Shown one piece after another: positions 55,146 to 64,000 of a stretch of 64,000 nucleotides of DNA (within the stretch, counting starts at the first letter, position 1; every line of letters begins with the position of its first letter). The notes under the pieces are model-generated. The model saw nothing but the letters and a program-made list of their open reading frames with translations. It was not told where the DNA came from and did no database searches. Source of the DNA: Glandiceps talaboti (lineage: Eukaryota > Hemichordata > Enteropneusta > Spengelidae); NCBI RefSeq assembly GCF_964340395.1, contig NC_135557.1, forward strand, positions 4,999,716 to 5,063,715, in the 5' to 3' direction. The position numbers and the translations under genes are program-made.

Positions 55146-55589
55146 CCCGGTGGTAGCAGTCCCTAGATGGGTGGGTATCCATGCTTGTTGGCGAAATTTC
55201 AAATGTACTCATTTGCCCGGAATATTTCAATGAAAACACCTCCTTTGTAGTGAATCTGGGAGAAAATCACTACAAAAAAACATCATCTTATTTCCGAAAT
55301 TCGGGAGGTTTTACCTTGATGTACACTTTAATAATCCATACACTGCACGTATAATCTTTGCCCTAATGTTTGCAATTGAATACTATTCTGGATTACGAGA
55401 CCTTCGTCGGGAAGTTTCTTCTGAGAGAGAGTAGAAAAGGGGCAACCTACCCCTCTTCTGAGAGGGTGATCTGAAAAAGTACCCCTTTTCACGATTCCAC
55501 GGACTAGATGACCGACGAAAAACACCACCTTTTCCGTGAAATTGCTAACAAGCATGTGTACCCGCTTCGTCTGGGACTGCCACCACCGG
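55146..55589. mobile_element. MITE-like foldback, copy 4 (~444 bp)
   Basis: Ends CCCGGTGGTAGCAGTCCC and GGGACTGCCACCACCGG; otherwise as copy 1. Confidence 0.8.
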
Positions 55590-55722
55590 AGTTATTATAT
55601 ACCAGTATCATAATAGTATTGTTTAATTATTATTTAAACATTTTCTTTGATGTCTGATACTTTACTGATATAGTAGTTTTCCATTTGATCAGTATGACGG
55701 TCTGTCGATCTGTGAGTGTCTA

Positions 55723-55761
<39 letters not shown>

Positions 55762-55889
55762 GGCTTCTGTATATGTCACTGTGTTCCACACTTGAATTCT
55801 CAGATGAGAAAAGTTGGAAAATACAAAAAAATATGTTGAATGGTAATAATTACTGTGCCAAGCTGTCACTAGATAGCTATTGACATTTT

Positions 55890-56103
55890 ACTTGAGTACG
55901 TACACACTGTGATTGGTTGGTGTAGTCACGTGATAGTGTTCGTACCTGTAGAGTCGAATGATTTCACAGTGTTCAGATGATACACCACTCACTTGGCTAC
56001 ACAACGTCTACACCGTCCCAGTTCGTTTCATGATTCGAGTTTATAGGTTAATTGTGTAATTGTGAACGTCACAACTCGAAGACATTGACGTCATACTGTT
56101 CAG
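55890..56103 (+). promoter_or_regulatory. Promoter-like cassette, copy 4
   Basis: CCAAT, TCACGTGA, TTGACGTCAT and CAG/GTAGGT conserved. Confidence 0.5.
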
Positions 56104-57574
56104 GTAGGTCACTGTCGTCTTCATTCCTGTCTATAAAATATTGTATATTCAGTGTGTAAATTGTATAGTTAGATTTTGTTATTTATGTTAGTCCAAGTTG
56201 TTGAAGTACAAGTAGGTCTAACATATTGATACTTGTATCGTTAATAAGTTCTAATACTGCTATACTAACATTAAATATTCATATCGATAGGTCAGCTAAT
56301 TCAGTTCGGTTACTCTGACTACAATTTACAAAACATTAATTTTATCGCCACCATCCTGACAACAGTGGAAAATATTTATTAAAATTAGGAGAGTAAACTG
56401 ATACTGTAGTTGATAGCTGAGTTTAAATGTATGGCTGGTCAGGGGGCGATGCTTTAGCTTTAAAGTATTTATAAACATGTCACTTGACAACAAGACGTGT
56501 TTTACGTACAGTCAGGATTATAAGAACACGGGTGTAAAAAAGTATATTACAAACCACCACTTCTAAATGAGGTGAAGTTCATTGGTAAGTTTTATCAAAT
56601 AAATATTGAACGATTGATATTCAAAAAAAGGGATTATCAAAAGTGAATAACCGAATCCATCAAAACATTCTCGGGGAATATAAAATCGCTTTGACAGAAT
56701 AATCTGAATGTCGAATTCACTATTTCACGTTCGGTACATGGTTTGTAGTTTCACTGCAATGTCTTAAAAATATTTCAATACGACACTCCTGTAGTACATG
56801 TATTATCGTAGTGTCCTGCTTTCTGATTGGATTAGCCGTGATGTACAGGATTAAATACAATCTGTTAAAAAGAACAATTAAAAGCAGCTGAAGTACTAGA
56901 AGAACTGTAAAGCTGTAGTAGTTGACTTGAAATTATATCAGTCTCATAATTATTACGATGGTATTTCTGTTTTGAGTACTCCGTAATCTACCCTGTCGAT
57001 AATCGTGCATCGAAGACACGTATTTATTTCATTATGGTAAATATCGTACATGTAGATGTCTTGGAACAGTTTGAGCGACAACTACAACCAGATGTTGAAC
57101 TTCATAAAGTAAAAATCTGTTACACTTTTTTACATTTTAGAAATTCAGAGTTTCTATATGTGGTGTGTATTTTCTGACAAGCATAGACTCGACATCTGTC
57201 GACAACGTTTCCGTCATTTATTTATGACAGTGCAAACGTGCCACTCCGTATAAACTGCACTTGATGACGATACCACGAAACTAAACTAATCTCTAAATTA
57301 ATTATTATTTCACAAATACATATGTGTTTTACACAACACAAGATTACACAATGTTGTCAAGTGACTGTGCCATGAAACTTATAACATATAATGACTAATC
57401 CTCCACCTGCAGTAAGTAAATGATTGGTTTGACCATTGACAGTTGACAGTGAGTTGTTCGCGTTTAATTTTGATACATGGTGGGCGAGGTTTTTACTTCA
57501 CACTGTTGGTGCTAATACCAGTACGACACAATAGCAATTTAGCGACCATATTGATTTTTCATTACTCTATAGAT

Positions 57575-57750
57575 TTTAATAGGTTATTGTGATAATTTTA
57601 AATAGATTATTGTGATAATTTTATATAGATTATTGTGATAATTTTAAATAGATGATTGTGATAATTTTAAATAGGTTATTGTGATAATTTTAAATAGGTT
57701 ATTGTGATAATTTTAAATAGGTTATTGTGATAATTTTAATAGGTTATTGT
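57575..57750. repeat. 23-bp minisatellite, about 7.5 units
   Basis: Unit AAATAGGTTATTGTGATAAT plus TTT. Block A copy 1 has a single unit at the same place (about 39,690-39,705), so the array grew after duplication. Confidence 0.95.
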
Positions 57751-57960
57751 ACCTGTCCGATTCCCTACAGAGTGTCCATACATACTAATTGTCTCACACT
57801 AGGCCTGGAATCACTGACATCCAATGACAGTCTAGATCTAACAATTGATTTGCATAATTTGATAAATAAAGTCGTTTAATCATAACTAAAATCTTAAACA
57901 ATATTCATATATCTGTAAAATATTGGAACTAACTCATCCACAGTTCTATACATCAAATTT

Positions 57961-60820
57961 CGTTACAATTATTTTATAAACATAAAGCTAACATTAATAA
58001 TTATCTGATGTTACACCCATTTCAAATGGAGGAATGACACTTCATTACGTTACGAGAAAAAATTATCGCAGTCAGTTTTTTTCAGTTTGCATAGTACACA
58101 ATTATAAGGTCTTAGTAACCTCGTACCCGTACGTAATATTTATAAACTGTAGCGTGTATTGCAATGTCTTGCGATATACAACGGTGATACATTTACGTAC
58201 CCTTATATTGTTTTTTTTTTTCTGTTTGCAGAGAACACAATTACAAAAAGTAATATAGTCATATTGTAACGTTTACTAATTAAAGATGAACTAGCTATAA
58301 CGAGAACATTATTTTGTAAATAAGACAATCAACAATGTATTCATGAATTTTTTTTAAAATTACAATAATTAGGCACTGCATATATTAATTGGGGGTCGCT
58401 TGTATCCAGAAGTAATAAATTGAAAGTGTGATTACATTTGGGAGTTGATTATTGGGTACGGACTCAAAAATCAGTTTAATTGGATTTATTGCACCTTACT
58501 GTTTGTAGGCTTACACAAATACATTTGCGAACTGGTGATTCAATATGGTATAATATTATAAGTGAGTAAGCCATATCTAGCAAACAGCTAAGGGGTGGGG
58601 GAGGGGGTTGTTTCAAAAAACACATCGTTCCTGTTGTAGCTAGTGCTGCTTTAATAGTTTTGCTGACATCGTTAAAACACTTCGTTTACCAATATCTAAT
58701 TGTGTAGCATATTGTACGTCATACAGGGTTTAGATTAATAAACAGTCTTTAAAGTTACTTATTATATGTTACTGTTTGGGTATGTTGACAGTGATATGAA
58801 TTTACTGTACACTCATAGCAAATGAAGTAAATATACGGAGTGTAGCTGTATAGTGAGGGGTACGGTGGACAGGTTACTAAACGATATCGGTTAGCCATAT
58901 TTGACTCAAATGAAAACTTATATGATAACGGATGCAATGTTTTGTCATTAACTTAGTAACTAATTAAACAGTCCCCTGTTCACGTTGAAATTTGTACTGG
59001 ACTTCGATTTTTTAACTGGGTGCAGTTACACAGACCACAAGTTCTCAATATTCCCTGGCAACCAATGAAGGAATAATATCTCGATAAGTGACATCCAGTT
59101 AGAGAGAATTCGTTTGAATTTATTTGAGAGATTTTACTTCTCAGGATGGTGATTTTATTTCAAGTGAATGAAAAGAAAACCCACATATTCACAGACAATT
59201 GAGTACGTAGTATAGTAGTATACACAGCTGTTAAGGTTCGACGTAGATACCACGATTTATCGTTAACATTGCACCGTACTGTCACGGGTTATCTCCTTAA
59301 AGAGTTAAACTGTAACTAAGAATAGATAAAACTAACAATTTGCCGCGACGAAGTAAGATAAGAACATAGATAAAGAATACTCGATATAATACAACCCACA
59401 TATTAATTGCTGACCTAAGCAAATTCATATCAGTACTGTCTCCAACAAAACTATTTACCTTAGCAACTTAGTTGACATGTCATCAGTTCGACGTGCGGTG
59501 GTTTAATTCGTATTTAGATAATGTTGAAACTTGGCAGGGGTGCTGACGTGCTCGCCAAGTGTAGTCACGGGAGGCAAATCCTTCGTTGGGTGAGTAGATG
59601 AGGTGTTTAAAAAGACCCCCGCTTTCTGGAAAATTGACATGCAATGAACTAAAAATGAAAAATATAAATTGATATCACGTTATGAAAACGTTATGCTGAA
59701 TATGAAGTACAATCGTTCAGGATTCGTCTCCATGGTTCCTAAAATTGCAATTATATAAAACTACAGTGTATACACAATATGATCATTTTTGTTGAAACCA
59801 CTATAGGAAAATAATTCTTACAGTCTTTATTTCCAACAAAGTGTAATATTAAATATAGAATGCAGAGGTCTTCATTAGATTCATCACAGTGAAAGACAGG
59901 ATTATTATATAAAAATATAATATAATAAAATATTGCGTTTCTTGTAAATAAAACAAATATCTGAATACATTTATAAATACTAGGAATAACTACAAACACA
60001 AAAGTAAAAATTGTCTGATGAAGATATGACACAAAATTGTTCTGCTAATAGTTTTGTGTTTAGGTATAAAGTAAATCAGATTTTGAAGAGCCACCAACAT
60101 AAGATATCAGGAAATGTACTAAAAGTGGGAGTGTGATCTAATCGGCATGGGATGATAAAGGTGAAATGAAACAAAGATAATATGAAAGGAATTTGGTGTT
60201 AAATTATGACAGAAAATGAGTCAAAGAGATTCTATGTAACTTGGCAACGATATGGTATTATGATAGTTAACATAAAGAAGTTTAAAGTTTATTTATTTCC
60301 GAAAATACAACAAGAAAATGTTACAATGCTAGTAAGATCTTTTGTCTGGCCAAACGATGAAACGGGGAAATGTTAGTTTATTTCTTTTACCGAGCCCGAC
60401 AATGAAATGTAGTAACAGAGATATAATATTTGAAATTAAGATATGTTTTTCTCAGAATGTTATTATCATTACAAGTTGTTTTGTGGTCAAACGCTTCTGT
60501 GAATTGAAATACCTAGATGTCTTAAAATGGGGAAAAGTCCTCGGCTATATAAGAACTATTTATTTAAAATAATGTTATAAACATTTTATAAAAAACCCTT
60601 TCCCCCTACATCCTTGAAAATATTCATCAGGTCGGTAAAACTTAGTACTATACCACCAAGCAGTATGACAAGCAAACAGAGAGTTTGACAAAGCCTGTCG
60701 TCTTGGTCAAGTGAAACGTTACTCGTAGGTATCTAGAATGTTTTGGTCGTGCAAAAAGAACCGTTATAGTACTTTTCTCCTTTACTAATGTTTAGTTCTT
60801 CATACTCATTTCTTCAACAG
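57961..60820. other. Unassigned AT-rich DNA with an old repeat
   Basis: No supported gene. 58,440-58,720 resembles 1,070-1,260 (GGGT(G/A)CGGAC, CAGTTTAATT, TACACAAATAC(G/A)TTT, CTGTTGTAGC-like, GCTTTAAT(G/A)). A strong pyrimidine tract plus acceptor-like TTGCAG occurs at 58,208-58,231 without a clear exon behind it. Confidence 0.45.
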
Positions 60821-61008
60821 ATTACTCTGCCATCATACTCGGTCTTCGATTCAAGGTCCTTTCGTCAACATTCCTTCACCGAGATACTCCTATCAGCCCA
60901 CTGATTGCTACTCTACAGTTCCATCAGCCAACCAATCCATTGGTACTCCCAAGTTGGTTCCTTTCATCAACACCAGAACCCTATATCTAATTCTTACAGG
61001 TTGTCAAG
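60821..61008 (+). other. Candidate exon c (188 nt)
   Basis: Acceptor CATTTCTTCAACAG, donor TCAAG/GTAAGACATTG. One frame is open throughout (LLCHHTRSSIQGPFVNIPSP, then KLVPFINTRTLYLILTGCQ). It resembles exon b (CHH, PFIN, LILT and an identical donor context) 17 kb away. It may be the same exon of a second gene copy, or a repeated exon of one unit. Confidence 0.45.
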
Positions 61009-61734
61009 GTAAGACATTGTTTTTAAGATGTAGTATGAAGTAAATATATTATTTCATATTGTCAATCTCAGTGATAATAGATATGGTGTAATTTGTATTT
61101 GAAACCGTCGATATCTATAGTAAATTTCCATTCTAGTTTGGGATTATAGCTATTCATCAATTGGTCATGTGTTAAGTAATATGCAGAATGGACAAGCTAT
61201 TGAAGTAATTCATCTACAGTCAAGATGTAGAACTAGTGTTGTCACATTCTACTATTTCTATATTAACAACACTAAAATCTACAATCATCATAACTACTTT
61301 TACGTCTCAGTATGTGATTACATATCAATCAATATCGTTATTCAACTCACTGAAATCATATACTAGTAAACTTCAACAAAACCTTCACTCGAAACTTACA
61401 AACAAAAATGTCATCAATAGTTTGAGCTTATGAAATGATCATCAACATAATGGTACATAGTAATTAAACCGATCAGTCAGCTGTTCACGATAAAATAGTC
61501 TACTAGAGTCATGGGGATAAAATTAAACGATTCACAACATTTCAGAAATGATTGGTGACAGTCAGAGTAAGTAATACACCTTATAATTATATCTATGTTC
61601 ATCCTATGCTCCTAACGTGAGTGTTCGTGTTTTAATTCTGCTTCTTTTCACCTTTTAATCATTGCAAGTCTCCTTTTTTGTCCTCCTTCTATGTTTCTAT
61701 TACGTATGTTCTTTAAAGCTCACTTGACCATTTT

Positions 61735-61870
61735 CCGTCGCGGCTAGGATTTCGGTCGTGTGTCATGATCACATAGCGCAAAATCAATTTCCAGTGGTCG
61801 TATTCACAACGTTTACATGTTCTGTCAGTTTTCACTTCAGCTTTAGAGTTGTAGTGTGTCTTTTTCGCCA
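61735..61870 (-). pseudogene. Possible C2H2 zinc-finger relic
   Basis: The minus strand reads CKRCEYDHWKLILRYVIMTH, then NPSRDGKW, before a stop. The C-x2-C...H spacing and the DGKW linker are reminiscent of C2H2 finger arrays, but only one degraded finger is seen. Confidence 0.22.
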
Positions 61871-62534
61871 TTTGAGGAAGAGTTCACTCATATATTGTTG
61901 TAACCTCTAAGGTACATTTTCTGCCATTTCCGAAATGTTTCGCGTTACAAATCCGTTGTCCAAGTCCCGTTGTTCATTCAAGGCTACATTTGGTCTCTGC
62001 TAAAGGTACCTTATCCCAAGGAAGTATAAAAGTTGTGGCAAATGTGGACCATAATATAACAGACCTCATAACATCTTGTAGAAAGATTTATATTAATGAG
62101 GACACTGTCCACCAATGTCGTTTTTTGTACCAATATTATGTAGCGAACGTTCGCGCGATTGTACACTACATTCAAATTCCCCTCCTTACCAGGAATAGTT
62201 CAAACACACACACAGATTTACTCTTCGCCAGTTTTTCTCAGCGTAGTTTCCTTCTGGCCTTTATTATAAAAACTCTTACTTTTGAAAATGTGTTTAGATC
62301 ACGTAGTTACTATTGTTGGTCAATGAAGTGTCTGTCATGATTGGGTACAAACAAAAGATGAAGTCATCATGCTGGTTAGTACGCTAAACATGTGAAATCA
62401 GCAGAATGCTAAACCATATTTCAACCAGTGTGCAGTGTGCATGTACAGTATTGTATTGTATTGTAAACACTTATCGTTAATACCAAGGTTACATGTTTTG
62501 ATTAATCTTCACGGCAGTGACATTAACTATCAAA

Positions 62535-62930
62535 ATCAATTTAGACTTAACTATCAAAATTAATGTGACTTAACTCTCAAATCAAAATTAATTTAGACTT
62601 AACTATCAAAATAAATTAAAACATTAATTTAGACTTAACTATCAAAATTAATGTGACTTAACTCTCAAATCAAAATTAATTTAGACTTAACTATCAAAAT
62701 TAATTAAAACATTAATTTAGACTTAACTATCAAAATTAATTTAGACTTAACTATCATTTAATTGAAAGTTAACTATAAAAATCAATTTAGATTTAACTAT
62801 AAAAATTAAATTTAGACTTAACTATCAAAATTAATTTAAAACTAATTATAAAAATTATTTAATTGAAAGTTAACTATCAAAATTAATTTAGACTTTATCA
62901 AAATTAAATCAAATTACCTAATATTAATTT
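62535..62930. repeat. AT-rich tandem array (about 24-bp unit)
   Basis: Variable units of ATTTAGACTTAACTATCAAA with AATTAA spacers, about 14 degenerate copies. Non-coding. Confidence 0.9.
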
Positions 62931-63433
62931 TTTGTGAAACTTAGCAGTTTAAAACTAAAAGTTATAAATCACCATGCTCGTTTTCAAATTACAGCAAAGA
63001 AATATGTTTGAGTGGGGAGAAAGACCGGATTTAAAAACTATTAAAATTAATATCCACATGTCATAAATCTTTGCTAAGCTAAGGGGTCAGACTTTTGGAC
63101 AAATTTGAGTTACCTACAGCTCCACTTTGCAGATGAGCAAACATAAATATCACTTCATAAGATATAGCAAGCTCCAACAATTCAAAAAACTTACAAATAC
63201 TTTGTGTAAACTTAATGTTATCATTATTTATTCAAATATACTACAATTTTCAATCAATTACACAAATCGCTGAGATTTCAAACATTGCAAAGATGAAATT
63301 TGAATCAGAATTCTGCATATTTATCCTTAATGCAATATCAATCATTATGTAATGGTTTAACTGTAAACTTGATGAATCCTCTGTACGTCTCAAACAGTCA
63401 AAATGCCCAAGAAATGATATTCGCTTGTATTCG

Positions 63434-63474
<41 letters not shown>

Positions 63475-64000
63475 AGGGGGGATGGTAAGGGGAGACAGAA
63501 ACTCCAGGCGTGTTTCAAGAATACTTTACGAATAGTTGAAGTGTGTATTTTCTCCAAGGTTATATTTCTGAGCACCTTACATACATTACCCCATTATTAA
63601 GATTTAAAAATTACATTAAAGTTGCTGTCATTTTAATAATTATAATAAAAAAAACGAAGATTTATAGAGTACCTAATCTCTACAAGCACAACTCGAGGCG
63701 TATTAACAATGACATTATAATATTAAACCTACTCAATATTGTTCTGCCTCACAATAACAGGATTACTTATTAATTTGATGAGTTTGTATTCCGGCACTGG
63801 ACAAACCACTGCATGCATGTATATGGTTAAAATTACTTTAGATTGTGCTACCAAATGACAGCACACTCACAGGTTGGAAAACCTGACTTAATTAACCACA
63901 CATTTGACTTAATGTTACGGTGTTTTATTTATAGAAGACATCTAGTCGTTAGTCAATATTGTATTGGTTGGAAAGTGTTGAAACTTATTTCATTGTAATG
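62931..64000. other. Unassigned DNA with a (GA)n/G-rich stretch
   Basis: A polypurine block (GA)n followed by G-runs lies at 63,437-63,481. Otherwise nothing recognised. Confidence 0.55.

Larger units (their letters stand above)
54780..57960. repeat. Segmental duplication block A, copy 4 (full length)
   Basis: Matches 36,960-39,900 end to end, including MITE, cassette and the distal CGGGGAATATAAAATCGCTTT segment. It differs by a (TGTC)n at 55,720-55,760 and a 23-bp minisatellite at 57,575-57,750. Confidence 0.92.

Noticed and set aside
61990-62340. 116-codon plus-strand frame
   Set aside because: No ATG at the start, no motif, no splice context, and no related copy to test.

Overview
This is an AT-rich animal nuclear window with no complete host protein-coding gene in sight. 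Evidence: long microsatellites (CATA, CA, TA, TC, TGTC), minisatellites, several classes of non-LTR retrotransposon, a tRNA-derived SINE, MITE-like foldbacks, a pogo-like DNA transposon, and a large Polinton/Maverick. The mix suggests a marine invertebrate (a mollusc or other lophotrochozoan is my guess), but nothing in the window fixes the taxon.

Layout. 1-11,900: tandemly duplicated intergenic DNA, large CATA/CA microsatellites, a ~2.0 kb poly-G-ended DNA element (5,625-7,657), and a 36-bp minisatellite with a 184-bp higher-order period (9,303-10,442). 11,905-12,300: a minus-strand non-LTR retrotransposon scrap. 12,301-36,920: a decayed Polinton with recognisable diverged terminal inverted repeats. 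Its genes are family B DNA polymerase, a 2-cysteine-adaptor-like repeat protein, a C2H2 protein, a minus-strand structural-protein candidate, several small unknown proteins, a retroviral-type integrase with a C-terminal chromodomain, a large conserved unknown protein, a membrane-segment protein, a capsid-protein candidate, an A32/FtsK-type packaging ATPase, and a row of small membrane or Cys-rich proteins. Nearly every gene carries frameshifts or stops, so it is a relic. Two younger elements are nested in it: a 5'-truncated CR1/L2-like element (20,856-22,318, minus), and a 4.78-kb pogo-like element (24,109-28,888) that itself carries a nearly full-length CR1-like element. The pogo-like element sits in the integrase gene between TA duplications, and the integrase frame resumes exactly on its far side.

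36,960-58,000: a mosaic of segmental duplications. Block A (a MITE plus a CCAAT/E-box/CRE promoter-like cassette ending in a splice-donor-like site) occurs about four to five times; block B (a retrotransposon 3' relic) twice; blocks C and D twice each. Paralogue comparison shows a SINE insertion against its empty sites and two minisatellites that grew from single units. Three exon-like segments with good splice sites (43,035-43,175; 43,394-43,539; 60,821-61,008) show partial similarity and may belong to a spliced, locally duplicated transcription unit. 58,000-64,000 is mostly featureless AT-rich DNA with one AT-rich tandem array.

How the Polinton genes would have worked together (family knowledge): protein-primed replication by the polymerase, integration by the integrase, and virion assembly by capsid proteins and the packaging ATPase. 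A recurring TATATTATATA-type A/T box just upstream of many Polinton start codons looks like its shared promoter. The TA microsatellite at 17,007-17,093 sits exactly between two divergent Polinton start codons.
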